Assembly: GCA_009176605.1 (NCBI GenBank)
Contig: SEYY01000160.1
Coordinates: 398,325 to 450,824, forward strand
Direction: 5' to 3'
DNA length: 52,500 nt
Source: Armadillidium nasatum
Lineage: Eukaryota; Arthropoda; Malacostraca; Isopoda; Armadillidiidae
In this document: positions 18,560-32,144 of the stretch, piece by piece
How positions within the stretch are numbered: the first letter of the stretch is position 1
Layout: the number at the start of each line of letters is the position of its first letter
The notes under the pieces: generated by a model
Database searches by the model: none
Told to the model about the DNA's origin: nothing
What the model saw: the letters and a program-made list of their open reading frames with translations, nothing else
Program-made: the position numbers and the translations under genes

Positions 18560-18930
18560 AGTACAAAGAAGTGTTTTTCGGTCACGGCTTGAAAAGGTGA
18601 GATTCCACAGTCATCGGGGACATATCGAAGACTAATCATGATGACGGAAAGAGTGAGAAACCAATTTTGCTTTCGTACCTTGATAACATTTTTTAAGCAA
18701 CGATGAAATCTCGATTTGACCGTTGGTTTGAGGGCAATATGCACTAGTTCTGAGTTGATGAAATCCGATAAGCTGGGAAAGTTCCGTAAAAAGTTCTTCG
18801 AAGCTTGGTCCTCTGTCTATGACATACAGTGGTACTTCAAAACGTGAAATCCACTGCATAAAAGAGAAAGCAACAGCTTTTAATGTGGTATATATAAGAA
18901 GAATTGCTCCAGTCCATTTGATATAAATCA
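18560..18930 (-). pseudogene. Gypsy I integrase core, partial
   Basis: Minus-strand frame reading LLIYTTLKAVAFSFMQWISR, FEVPLYVIDRGPSFEELFTE and YCPQTNGQIE. These are the D..G..F and Y-x-P-Q-(S/T)-N-G-x-x-E motifs of the integrase catalytic core. The second Asp and the Glu are kept; the first Asp region lies at the end of the 19158 frame (FETVHIN, where HID is usual). A duplicated protease-side segment separates the two halves. Confidence 0.7.
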
Positions 18931-19090
18931 AATTGATTGGCGATCTATTAGCTGCGAACACATTTAACATTGGTTGCGAATAGAGACATGTTGTTTACCA
19001 TTGTAGAAGGTAAAGTAGATACTGAGGCTCTGGTATTTGCCAGAAAAATTGTCAGCACCAAAAATGTTGACAATTATTGTCAGCTGTGAA
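18930..19090 (-). repeat. Duplicated segment inside gypsy I integrase
   Basis: Direct repeat of 20010-20180 (shared words ttgattggcgatctattag, gacatgttgtttaccattgt). In element order this segment belongs upstream of the protease; here it sits between two parts of the integrase. In both copies one minus-strand frame stays open (VNIFGAD, FSGKYQSLSIYFTF). Confidence 0.75.
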
Positions 19091-19157
19091 TTGATTAGGA
19101 AATACTTGAAAACAGGAGCTAAAGAATCACATATGGAAGACGGAAGAAGTGGTCCGA

Positions 19158-19690
19158 CTAATTGATGTGAACAGTTTCAAATTGATGAGATGGAATTTCC
19201 ATAAGGAGAACATAAGGTTTGGCAATAAATTTTTGATAACTGACATTGTTGACACGAGCGTACTTAAAATCTGATGTCACAATCCATAAATGACGAAAAA
19301 TAAAATAAAAAAATAGTCGAAGAGAAGCTTTAATTCTGGGATGAGATATCTGGCGAAAAGTTTCGAAGATTTGCTTACGACAAGATTTTGGTAGAAATAG
19401 ACGGGGAAACGAAGTGGTAGATTTTGCATAATACTTGTTGCTCATCTTGCAAACGAGACTTAAAATTGATGGTTCGTCGTTTGTTGTTTGAAGACGGGCA
19501 ATAGAAGGTAAATCGATGGCATTAACTGTTTTCAAGGATATTCGGAAAAAGGCATCCGCCGCTATGTTATCTTCTCTTCTAATGTAATTCAAAGATATGT
19601 ACTCTGTTAAAACTGCAAGAAGGCATTGTTGTCGATCACCCTTTGTTGGATTCTTGCTGTAAAATGTGACGAAAGGTTTATGATCAGTGT
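19158..19690 (-). pseudogene. Gypsy I RNase H end, HHCC finger and integrase start
   Basis: Reads HALEYWNIILYTDHKPFVTF (RNase H, with T-D-H-K-P) from about 19710. Then MNYIRREDNIAADAFFRI, the D-N-x-x-A-D-A-x-x-R end of RNase H. Then SCRKQIFETFRQISHPRIKA, the H..H half of the integrase zinc finger, and EIPSHQFETVHIN. The last Asp of HID is changed to Asn and the cysteines of the finger are damaged, so integrase would be inactive. Confidence 0.75.
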
Positions 19691-19711
19691 AAAGAATGAT
19701 GTTCCAATATT

Positions 19712-20047
19712 CTAACGCATGTTTGAAATGGGAACAAAATAATAAGTTTGGAGGAATAAAACGTCTGAGTATTCAATCATTCCCAAATATTTTCTAAAAG
19801 TTACTGAGTCTCGAGGAAGAGAGTAATTGGAAATTTCAAACTTCTTTTCGGTAGGAGTAGAGCATCCTTTACCACAGTCATTAACTAGGTTGAAATGATG
19901 AAGGAATTCCATTCCTAATAATGATGAATCAATTTTCGTTACTAAGAAAGTCCAGTGAAATTCCCCACGAAGCTTTTTAATAATGATACATGTTATTTCA
20001 CCATGAAACTTGATTGGCGATCTATTAGTTGCGAGCACAGGTGACAT
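19712..20047 (-). pseudogene. Gypsy I protease end joined to connection domain
   Basis: Begins with TNRSPIKFHGE, then KLRGEFHWTFLVTKIDSSLL and GMEFLHHFNLVND, the C-terminal part of gypsy-type aspartic protease (usually LLGADFLxxFxLLxD). After KKFEISNYS it jumps to FRKYLGMIEYSDVLF, which is the connection segment that normally follows the reverse transcriptase. The RT itself is thus deleted between about 19790 and 19830. The D-T/S-G active site is not recognisable. Confidence 0.7.
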
Positions 20048-20180
20048 TGGTTGAGAATAGAGACATGTTGTTTACCATTGTTGAAGGTAAAGTAGATACT
20101 AAGACTCTGGTATTTGCCAGAAAAAGTGTCAGCGCCAAAAATGTTGACAATTATTGTTAGCTGCGAACTGATTATGGCGC
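20010..20180 (-). repeat. Original copy of the shuffled gypsy I segment
   Basis: Matches 18930-19090 in the same orientation. It lies directly upstream of the protease frame, its natural place in the element. Confidence 0.75.
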
Positions 20181-20317
20181 AACCATCAGCTTGCTTTTCT
20201 AGTTTTCCAAAGGTGGAGGTGAGGAATATCTAGAAGGAAACCTAGACGATAGTTGAATTTGCACATTGCCTTTCTCATTCCATTTGCTCCAAGGTTTACA
20301 TTTTTTGGATTGTGCGA

Positions 20318-20985
20318 TCAGCATGATTTTGGTTTTTGATTCTGATGGTAAGGGCGAAGTCCTTTAGGTGTTGTTGCTGAGGATGATTTTGATGCTGAAA
20401 AAGAAATGACCATTACTGGGGCTGATAGATTCAAAGCGACTACATCTGTTGCTAACTCTCCGAGTTGATCTATCGACAGCGAAGTTTGAGAAGATAAAGT
20501 TGGTTGAATTGAGATTGGAAAACACAATAAATGCATTCAAATTGTATCTTCACCTATTTTTAACTTATTGCCATAAGTTAACATTTCTCTTAAATGAAGT
20601 GAAGGTTTTCTGATGTAAGTTTGCTTAGCCATGAATTCGGTGAACATCTCGGTTTTGCTTTTCTTATAGATTGCAATCACTGCCTTTTTTAGCCGAGGAT
20701 ATACATTGGCGTCGATATCTGCTGTTGAAAGACGATCGACGTTGTTTGTAGGGAGTTCAAAGAGTGCTTGAGAATTCTTGGATCTATCAGAGGTGACTCT
20801 GCCAAGGTGGAATTGAGCTTACAATATTCTAAACCAAGTTGGGACAAGTTTCGGGAAACACTGGTGGCTTTACTCGGAAGCTGGAGATGGTAACATCTGT
20901 TTTTTCCTGCATCGAATCTAACTTCTACTGTTTCTGTATTTGAAGTCACTTTAATAGAAGATGGTTGTTCGAGGCCTGGGGTCAC
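20318..20985 (-). pseudogene. Gypsy I gag remnant
   Basis: Two minus-strand frames. 20318-20536 reads MHLLCFPISIQPTLSSQTSL, IDQLGELATDVVAL, which resembles the conserved gag tail written L..LAxIADxV in arthropod gypsy gags. 20689-20985 (starting MTPGLEQPSSIKV) contains ILKHSLNSLQTTSIVFQQQI. It is assigned to gag from position and weak similarity only. No zinc knuckle was seen. Confidence 0.5.
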
Positions 20986-21184
20986 CTATTATCTAGCGTG
21001 GTCATTATTGTGAATCTATGGTTTTGTTGCTCACCAGATTTGCAGTTGATGTTATCTATTCTAATGTCTAGCTTCATGAACGGCAGAAATCCTAAATCGC
21101 AGTTACTTCTGCCCTCAGCATTTTCGCTGTTTAAGGCTCGCCAATTCCAATTACTTCGGATAACATTTTTACTGTGCAAAGTAG

Positions 21185-21400
21185 AGTAATTGGAAATTTC
21201 AAACTTTTTTTCGGTAGGAGTAGAGCACTCCTTTACTACAGTCATTAACTAGGTTGAAATGATGAAGGAAGTCCATTCCTAATAATGACGAATTGATTTT
21301 CGCTACTAAGAAAGTCCAGTGAAATTCCCCACGAAGCTTTTTACTAATAGCATTTACTAATGCTTTAAATAATGTTGTAGATTTATCCCTCCTCAAAACA
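21185..21400 (-). repeat. Second copy of the gypsy I protease segment
   Basis: About 170 bp repeats 19815-19985 in the same orientation (shared frame KKLRGEFHWTFLVAKINSSL, LGMDFLHHFNLVNDC). It lies just inside the 5' LTR-like repeat, ahead of gag, where a protease does not belong. Confidence 0.75.
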
Positions 21401-21494
21401 ATTCCTTTTACGCAGTATTGGCAAGTTGTATATTGCGCTTGCTGCTTTTTTTTCTTTTTTTCTTTTTTTCTTTTTTAAAGTGTACTAGTAACGT

Positions 21495-21699
<205 letters not shown>

Positions 21700-21904
21700 A
21701 CAATAACGGGTTCTTGGATGATGGCTAATGCAACAATGCTTTTTTTAGCTTTATGGTCGTGCCGGCCTAGAGCTTCCAGCTATATATAAAACAATTATTT
21801 CTTACCTTGTTTAATTATTTGCTATTATTTATAATATCAAGACTATTTGGCGTAGTGAAATATTTCTTCTTGAGTAATAATTTTATTTTATTATTATTTT
21901 TTTC

Positions 21905-22290
21905 ACAACTTTTTACAGTAATTACAATGTAATCAGTGCGTTATTCACGCTGTTAGAACAATCTCTCTACAAAATATTTTCTGTTACCAACCGGCAAGGA
22001 TGCCAGGCCGATACATAATAATCGATATATCGTCCATAATAATCGATATATCGTTCATAATAATCAATATATCATTTATCAGTTATAATAACCAATTATA
22101 TTTATTGAAAAAAATTCAAAAATCAATACACCTTCATTCTAAGATGGGGGCACCCAGAGAATGAATTTCCAAAGTTACTTGGAGATTCACACCTGAACAC
22201 CCAACCTATGACATGAATTTGTTAAAATAGTAAATTGGAAGAAATAGTGAAAATTATAGCATTAGAGTAAACTTATGTATACCTTAAAAA
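21905..22290 (-). repeat. 3' end / LTR of gypsy II
   Basis: Homologous and inverted relative to 39690-40020. The shared segment includes (minus strand) tgtcataggttgggtgttca and gtgtgaatctccaagtaac. It contains a tandem cluster of cgatatatcg words near 22022-22062. The exact LTR ends are not resolved. Confidence 0.6.
22022..22075. repeat. Tandem cgatatatcg palindrome cluster
   Basis: Three near-identical units of about 21 bp (ataataatcgatatatcgt and variants) in the LTR-like region. The related copy at 39915-39950 also has two palindromes of this kind. Confidence 0.8.
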
Positions 22291-22430
22291 AAATTTTTAA
22301 AAATGTAAAATAAAAAAAAAAAAAATTTTTATTTTATTTATTTTTTTTAATTTTTTTTTTACAAATATAAAAATATATTTATATAGCACCTTCAATTATT
22401 TATCACATTTTTCATGATTCAACACTTTCA

Positions 22431-23495
22431 TTACTTAAAACTAAAATATGGTTTAATATTTATTATATTTTCACTTTGCACTTTATTATTCATTTTTATG
22501 TATACATTATTACCTGAAAATTTTACAATGGGATAGGGACCATGGTATACTGCTTCTAGTTTGTTTCTGCCATATTGTTGGTTTTTTACAAGAACAAATT
22601 TCGCATCTTGTAAGTTCTTTGGGACATATATTTTTGGATTTTTGGCAGAAAATTCTGGAGACAGAGGGAGTCCCAAGAATAATTTCAATTTTTCTGCGTA
22701 TGTTTTTATTGAAAGTGGGAATGAGGACTCAACTTGCTCTATTAAAGCTCCAGGGAGGGAAGGATTTTGACCCATCATTAAGGATAGCAGGGGTTATTCC
22801 TTCTGAGTTTAATGGTGCAGTTCTTAAACATAACAGCACTAGGGGGAGGAGATCCAACCAATAATTTTGAACATCTTCCAACTCATCCGACAGCATGGCT
22901 CTAAGAGACCTCAATAGTGTTCTATGAGAGTTTTCAATGAGTCCATTACTCTGAGGGGTATAGGCAGAAGTAAAGTTATGTCGGGATCCTAGCTCCTCAC
23001 AAACACTTTTAAATAAATCAAAGGTAAATTGTCCACCACGATCCGAAACATAAGTTCCTACCACTCCAGCTATGGGTAAGAATTCTCTGTAATTGTCTCC
23101 ACAATTGTAGAGGTTTCTATGTTTTTCAAGGGGAAAGCAAAGAGATAGCGAGAGAATCTATCAATTAAAGTTAAAAGATATTTATAGTTTTTACATGGAG
23201 GCATTTTAAGAATGTCTATATGAACCACCTGAAGTTTTGCCGAAACTGGCTGGTAAGATTCATATGGTGGGCTTATTTTGCGTAACGATTTAGATCTCTG
23301 ACATGAATCACAACTTAGAACAAACTGCTTTGTGTATTTAGGCATATCCTTCCATACAAAACGCTTCCTAAGAGATGCCAGAGTTTTCTTGACTCCAAAA
23401 TGCCCAAGTGAATGTGAATAAGAAATAACAGGTATAATGAAAGATTCAGGAACAAAGACACGAGGTGAAAGTGGAATAGATTCATCGGCAACCAA
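22431..23495 (-). pseudogene. Gypsy II integrase, nearly complete but frame-broken
   Basis: Three overlapping minus-strand frames cover it. 23070-23495: HSLGHFGVKKTLASLRKRFV and LSCDSCQRSK (H-x-H...C-x2-C zinc finger), then LQVVHIDILKMP and YKYLLTLIDRFSRY (first catalytic Asp in HID). 22729-23064: VSDRGGQFTFDLFKSVCEEL and YTPQSNGLIENSHRTL (second Asp and Glu). 22431-22778: NPKIYVPKNLQDAKFVLVKN and YHGPYPIVKFSGNNVYIKM, the C-terminal SH3-like part. All three acidic residues are kept; one shift lies near 23070 and another near 22750. Confidence 0.85.
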
Positions 23496-23599
23496 AGACA
23501 GTAGGTCATTTTTATAATAATAATTTCGCTTAGTCAGCTTGAGATTAGTATTTTCTTTCTTGTTTAAATATTTTTAAAGCTGCACATCTGTTTCTTTTG

Positions 23600-24890
23600 C
23601 TGCTTGAAGGGCAGAAGACCATAGATCGGTGAGATAGAAAAGTATATCACCAATAGACCTCGAGGAAAATATATCACCAGTAGACCTAGTAGGCCGAACC
23701 CATACTGATAATCAGAAAGAGAAGAGAGTGAGATTCCAGATGATCTAAGAAATGAAAGTTGAGAAGGGTTTCAAAGATCTTAGAATACAAGTGAGAGCTA
23801 TAGGACGATAGTTAAAAGGATCAGAGCTGCTACCATTTTTCGGAATAGGTTGGATTAATGGGCGCTTCCAACACAGGAAAAGTATTAGAACTCATTTAGA
23901 ATTATTTAGAACTCGGGGAGGAATGCCATCCTGGCCCCTTACCTTCCTAACGTTCATACATAGATTTTAGAAGTCCATTCACCTGATCAAATGTAATCAC
24001 AGGTAAAGGCAGGGGACATGTGAGAGGAGTGCCGGAGACTTCCAGGGCGGAATTAGAAGAGAAGAGGATGCAGAAGAGATTAGCCTTTTCAATTGGAGTG
24101 TTAGCAATAGAACCATCAGAGCGAATAAGAGGAGGAAAGGAGAATTTACAAAAGTTGTTAGAGATGTTTTTGGCAAGAGGCCAGAAATATTTATCAGTAA
24201 GAGAATTCAGGAGCTCAGCACTTCTTCTTTTAGTGAGTCCCCGCTTTGCTTGTCGAAGAATATACCTGCAACGATTCCGAGCTGAATGAAAATTAGCAAG
24301 AGTGATAGGAGACGGAGAATTTTTCCACTCTCGATACGCGATGTCTCTAGCCTGAATGGCACGAGATCAAACGGGATCGAACCATGGATTTTGAGGAGAG
24401 AAAGATTTTGACAAAGAAGGGATGAACCTGCTCATCCCATCAACGATTTCAGCCCCCACCTTATCGGCAGAAACCGAAGCGTGCTAAGAGAGAAACAGTC
24501 CATCCAAGGATAGTTAGCATAGAAGCAACGCAAATCCCCCCAGTCAGCCCGATCAAAGTGCCAGAAGATGCGATTAGGGCAGGGTGGAGTAGTGGAGAGA
24601 AAGTTTGAAAATTAAGAGTAAATAGGTTGTGGTCAGATTTACCAGTAGGTGCGAAGACAGCGTATTTATAGAGAAAAGAACTAGTAGTGAAACATAAGTC
24701 AAGAGTGTTTAAGAATTGATTAGGACGATCCGGAATGTGTGTTGGTTCATTAATTAGTTACAACAGATCGTTGAGAATGCTGAATGATTCGGCCTCCTTC
24801 TCTCCTGGATCAGTATGAGAGGACCCCAACCATTCAGTTTGAACAATGCTTTCACTAGAATAATTTCTAAGTTTCAAATCATCCCACCCT
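23600..24890 (-). mobile_element. LINE family B, 5' half fragment
   Basis: Minus-strand piece holding the endonuclease end, linker and first RT part of LINE B. The region 23605-23720 overlaps the 5' end of the copy at 44754-46105 (shared word ggcagaagaccatagatc). The linker reads GLTKRRSAELLNSLTDKY, FWPLAKNISNNFCKFSFPPL and IRSDGSIANTPIEKANLF; the endonuclease end has DLCFTTSSFLYKYAVFAPTG and SDHNLFTL. Numerous frame breaks. It separates the RT from the integrase of gypsy II, so it may have inserted into it. Confidence 0.7.
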
Positions 24891-25097
24891 CATGTTTCTT
24901 CTCCCTTTGAATTCACCAATATTTTACTTACCCTCAAAAAAATTTTATTTTTATTATCTCACGTTCCTCTTTCAAATAGGATGTAAGATATTTACTATTA
25001 CTGAATTTTTTTCATTCTCACTTATCGCATATTTTTTCCTTTATCAGTTTGAATAGCGAGACAGTGAGAAGAGGAGTCAGTTTTATAAGCAATGTGT

Positions 25098-25626
25098 TTA
25101 CACTTTAATTATACAAAAATCATCTATCTTACATACTTGAGTACACATAGAAATACAAGGAAGTGAAGAGCGGAAACAATATATACTTCCTAAGAAAGAA
25201 CGCAAATCTTTAATTGTTTTAGTTTTTGGAATGTTTAAAGTAGAGGCTTTTCTCCTAATTAGGGAGCATAAAACCATTAGACACATCAACACCTAGATAT
25301 GTAGCATTTGATTGTCCAATTTGGCACTGAATAGCACAAAGATTTAGGTTAAAAGTATTTAGCCTGTAAAGATTTTTATGTTTTTCATGAGTTGTAGTAG
25401 CAATAAATATATCATCAATATATCTAAAAATATTAGGAATAAGAGAAAAAATTAAAGAAATATGCTTTGTGAAACTAGTGGGACTAGAATGAAAGCATTC
25501 AACTATGCTGTTGTAATAAAAACTTCCATCTGGAGTTTTAATTGTCAAAAACTTTCTACAATATGGGTGAACTCTTAGATTATAGAAGGCCTTCTTCAGA
25601 TCCAGAATATAGAAAACTTTACACAT
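25098..25626 (-). pseudogene. Gypsy II reverse transcriptase, partial
   Basis: Minus-strand frames read FYILDLKKAFYNLRVHPYCR (RT motif A with its catalytic Asp), FLTIKTPDGSFYYNSI and ISLIFSLIPNIFRYIDDIFI (the Y-x-D-D box, here YIDD). Then follow ATYLGVDVSNGFMLPN and KASTLNIPKTKTIKDLRSFL, the usual post-catalytic gypsy segment. Catalytic residues are kept. The flanking fingers region continues weakly to about 25960 and is broken by stops. Confidence 0.75.
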
Positions 25627-25960
25627 AAGTAAAATTGTAAAATCATTTAGATTAGGGAGACTGAAACTTTCACGAACTGCTCTTTTATTAAGTAGTTTCG
25701 GTTTGTTACAATGCAGACTCCACTTAAAGTTTTGGCAGAATGGAAATTGGTAAATCCCATGGTGAGTGTGAAGATTGTACCCAAGCTTTAACTAACCTAC
25801 CCCTCTCTACTTTAGCTTTGTTATTTAGATATGTAAAGATTCTTCGTTTTATGTTTATAGGAGGACCGCTTGCAGTAAAATAAAGCATCTTCTTCTGCGG
25901 CAGTAAGGGGAAATTTTAACACTTTTGTTTCATACTTAATTTTTTTTATCACTAATATCA

Positions 25961-26676
25961 CTACAATTCTTTAATGTATTACTATTTTTAATATTACCAT
26001 TATTAACAAAATTATTAAATATATTATACCTATACTAGGACCTGATTATGTTCCTATCCCCGGTGGTTTCTCATTTACTTTGCGTTATTATTTGTTAATA
26101 GTTTTGTGCCATTATCAAAATGAACATCATTAAATAATATTTTAAAGTTACATAATAGATCAAAGAAAAAGCAAGGAAGGCAATTTACGAGATAAAGTAA
26201 CATATACAAATTGGTTTAATTCTAGCTATGGGCAGCGATTCAACATTATTTATGATTCAATTACAAGAGAGACCAGTCTGGCCATAAAAAAAACTTTCTT
26301 CTATTCTATACAAAAAATAATTTTTTACCGATATTTTTTCCAGTCTTCTTTTTAATTTAGTTCATCCTACCGCGGTTGTTTAAACAAAAAAAAATTTGGT
26401 GTAATTTTAATATATCTGATTACAGTTTTTTTCGTAAGTCTACATAAGCATGTAATCAAATATCGTGGGCAATAGTATTGGTAATTATGTATTATTTGCA
26501 ATGAATACAGTATTTATGTATTTTTCGTTTCATATTTCTCATGTGTGTGTGTTTGAGTGTGCGTCTCATGTTTATGTACTTCAATGTTAATTTTTAATTA
26601 AAATAAAAATACATTTAAAAGAAAATAATAAATTCAATAAATTCGCATAAAAACAATTTACTTGTTCCAGCAAAAA
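25961..26676. other. AT-rich intron sequence
   Basis: No coding frame, inverted ends or recognised repeat. Confidence 0.4.
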
Positions 26677-26880
26677 GCTCTGTTGGTGTAGTAGTAGCGT
26701 TATGGATATCCGTTCATAAGTTCTTGCGTTCGAATCATCCTCTGACCAAATTTGAACTCTGATTTTTTGATAAAATATCTTCCTAAAGTAATCATACTCA
26801 TTTGAAATGGTGTTGTTAGTTTTTATGTATTGTACATGATTATTGAATACAGTATTAAAAACCTTAGGCATCGGTGAGGG
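26677..26880 (+). mobile_element. tRNA-like SINE candidate
   Basis: The first 71 bp looks tRNA-derived: a box A-like tggtgtagtagtagc at 26683-26697 and a box B-like gcgttcgaatc at 26726-26736, about 30 bp apart, as in internal RNA polymerase III promoters. An unrelated tail of about 130 bp follows. The stems do not fold well as a functional tRNA. No second copy is in the window, so repeat status is unproven. Confidence 0.4.
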
Positions 26881-26979
26881 GTAGAAACCTAGTGATTCTC
26901 TCTACAGTAAAAAGATTGGCTTTGTGCCTCGAGTCGGCATTCAAAACAATCGGGGCTGCGATTTCTCGTGCATCCGTAC

Positions 26980-27141
26980 ATGTCAGGAAAATCTTCCAAG
27001 AAAGAAAAAGCAGGAGAGGTCACTGACCTCCCGAAACCTGAAAAAAGGAAGCTCCGCGTTCTGAAACCGAATTGGAAGAAACAGCTCCTTCTTCCTAAAC
27101 CCATCAAGAAAGAAATTGGAAAAAATGGAGTGCTGGGCTAA
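26980..27141 (+). CDS. Small basic ORF, unknown
   Basis: A 53-codon ATG-to-stop frame: [20 protein letters not shown], then [20 protein letters not shown] and a Lys-rich end. About a third Lys or Arg, with no membrane segment or known domain. It lies in a small patch of higher GC (26890-27140) just left of an (AT)n array inside the FGGY intron. It may be a fragment of an unrecognised transposon or a chance frame; I see no promoter or splice evidence. Confidence 0.2.
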   Translation: MSGKSSKKEKAGEVTDLPKPEKRKLRVLKPNWKKQLLLPKPIKKEIGKNGVLG

Positions 27142-27150
27142 ATCACCAAC

Positions 27151-27844
<694 letters not shown>

Positions 27845-27891
27845 AACGAATCTGTGACTATTATGAGTGATATTTCATTTCACATTTTCAG

Positions 27892-28080
27892 GAAATGATG
27901 TGCATTCTCCTGGAGAGTTCGTAGGAGGCCTTACTGCAAAAGCATCAAATGATTTAGGACTCTGCGAAGGAACAGCTGTTGGAGCTTCTATCATAGATGC
28001 TCATGCAGGTGCTCTTGCATTATTATTTTCATCTTTGGGAGACACAAATGATATTCAAGATTGGCTTTCTCACCGCTTAG
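27892..28080 (+). CDS. FGGY: FGGY carbohydrate kinase, internal exon (end of N-terminal domain)
   Basis: A 189-bp exon, acceptor TTTTCAG at 27891, donor G|GTAAG at 28081, phase 1 at both ends. It encodes [40 protein letters not shown] and the segment to LSHRLG. The IDAHAG motif holds the Asp that corresponds to the catalytic base of FGGY kinases (compare GDQQ of glycerol kinase). The stretch [17 protein letters not shown] is the variable loop before the next conserved strand. It is held between two (AT)n arrays, 49 bp upstream and 6 bp downstream. An exon of 189 bp with phase 1 on both sides could be skipped without a frameshift, but skipping would remove the catalytic Asp. Confidence 0.92.
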
Positions 28081-28082
28081 GT

Positions 28083-28790
<708 letters not shown>

Positions 28791-29200
28791 AAGATTAGAC
28801 CATTCTCTTAAAAAGCTGGAAAATCAGCTTATCATAGGTCTAAAGATTGTCACCATTAAAATACCAAAGGGGTAATTGCTTCTTAATTATAATAAAAAAA
28901 AGCGTAATTCAGATAGTAATAAACTAATTAATAAAATTCTGAGCCGTCTACAAAAATAAATAGATTTCGTTTATTGCTGATTTCTATACAAAAAATATAC
29001 TAGAGAAAAACACAATCTGATAACCCGTTATAACCATACCGTCTGTAAAATAATAAAAACAAAAAAAATTCTAAAAAATAAGGTCTCTTTTTTCTGTTTT
29101 TAATATCATTTTAGAAGAAGGATCGTTTTGATTCGAATCATCCCATTAAAATATGTTTAATTTCACGTTGGCCTTAATTTTCAACATTATATACATATAT
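28791..29200. other. AT-rich intron sequence
   Basis: No gene or repeat recognised between the foldback fragment and the hAT-like end. Confidence 0.4.
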
Positions 29201-29689
29201 TAGAGATTGGACGATACCAAAAAAAATTTACGATTCCTATTACATCAAAACTTCCGATGCCGATTCTCTCACTACTGTGAAGGAATAAGAATATACTTTT
29301 TAAAAAACCTGTAATATAATTCAGTTTTTATATTAGACACAATTCCATATAATGAAATTTACTGAAATAAAGTACATACCTTATTTTAAGCTCTTCCTTT
29401 CTATTTAGTTACATTTTATAAAGCTATAATTGTCATTATATTTAAAATTATATAAAGTACTATTGCAAATGAAATAGGAAAAAAGTAATCAAACAGTAAA
29501 GACTAAAACTTTGTTGAAAGAATGTAAAAGAGTAACATGTTTCTTTTTAAAAAAAACTGAAAATTTAAAATTTTTGAATAACCATTAGCCAAAATACATC
29601 TCATAACTGAAAGCTAAATTTTGAAATGTTATAAATTCTCCAAGTACTCATAATGAAAATTAAATACCCTCCCATGATCGTAGACAAGG
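29201..29689. mobile_element. hAT-like element, left end and interior
   Basis: Starts tagagattggacgatacc, similar in form to the TAGAGGTGG end of the hAT at 15139, with the subterminal word gatgccgattc. The interior (29510-29689) is the second copy of window positions 1-158. It joins (AT)n at 29690. No transposase frame. The right end is not seen in this copy. Confidence 0.5.
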
Positions 29690-31150
<1,461 letters not shown>

Positions 31151-31367
31151 TTATTTTTTTGTAAACAAATAGTTTTATTAATATAACTATGATGTTATTA
31201 AATATTTTTAAATATTGGGAATAGAGGAGAAGTCGTGGTTGATTGGGGGAGTGTGTTGGGTTCTGAGTTTGGGGTGGTGGCCTAAAGGAACTGGTGGTAT
31301 CCTTAGGTAGTGGGTCACACCGTAATACGTCACAGTTCGGGAGTGATTGAGGATACATTTGGAGATG

Positions 31368-31375
31368 TCTGGAAG
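31368..31375. repeat. Target site duplication, left (foldback hAT copy 2)
   Basis: tctggaag, repeated exactly at 33151-33158. Confidence 0.87.
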
Positions 31376-31489
31376 TAGGAACCGACCGGGGCCCTGTCCC
31401 CGGCTAAAAATCGGGGAAAACCGGGGTTTGCCTGCCGGGGTTAAAATGGCAAATTATACTTGAGGGGACAATGAAAAATTTTTTTTTTT

Positions 31490-32098
31490 AATTTTCAGCC
31501 GATTCTCTTGAAATTTCAGTGTATATAGCTTTTTTCCTGGTGAGAAAAAGTCCATTTTTAGCGTTTTTCCGAGTCTATAACTGCTAAAAAGTTTTTTTTG
31601 ATGGGAAATTTTACCCTTTTCAAATGAATGGCAGAGCCAAACCACTTTTCGGAATAACTTGAAACTTGGATGTATATTCATAATTCTATTGGTAACGAAA
31701 ACATGTAACAGAAATTTGTTCCCAGAGTTATAGAAAAAATGTTATAAGCCCAAAACTGAACAACTATAGAAAAAAAAAATCCACCTTTTCGGTCAATAAA
31801 ACTTAAAACAAAACTATAACTATAACATTCCTTATTTTAGGAGGGTGTATAGAGGAGGGATGGGGCTACAAATTCTTCTCTATACTTTATTCGATGCGAG
31901 TCGATGGTTTCGAGATATAGCCTCTCAAAAAAGGTCCATTTTTGACCAAATTTCAAATATTTCCAAAGTTTGAGAAGCTAAATCTCGCTTCAACCTAAAA
32001 ACATTTAATAATGCACTAAATAAAAATTGCAGCCCTGTCCCTCCTCTAAATAATATCCAAAAATAAAAAAAAATAATTGGTAGCGTTTTTTTTTAAAT

Positions 32099-32144
<46 letters not shown>

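Larger units (their letters stand above)
21840..25960 (-). mobile_element. Gypsy-type LTR element II, broken by LINE B
   Basis: Minus-strand remnant: RT at 25960-25098, a LINE B fragment at 24890-23600, then integrase at 23520-22431, then a 3'-terminal region/LTR at about 22400-21840. RNase H is missing. The terminal region has a second copy in opposite orientation at 39690-40130, which supports its being an LTR or 3' end. Integrase sequence and frame set differ from element I, so it is another family. Confidence 0.75.

Noticed and set aside
22020..22075. Short regular repeats considered as a CRISPR-like array
   Set aside because: Only three units with no variable spacers, in a eukaryotic LTR region.
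24020..24289. Plus-strand 89-codon frame
   Set aside because: It is the reverse-strand shadow of the LINE B linker and endonuclease sequence, which reads sensibly on the minus strand.
26677..26747. Functional tRNA gene
   Set aside because: Box A and box B words are present but the acceptor and T stems do not pair properly, so a tRNA-derived SINE is more likely.
26587..27107. Minus-strand frames of 72-94 codons
   Set aside because: No recognisable domain. They overlap the SINE candidate and small ORF on the other strand and start at arbitrary codons.
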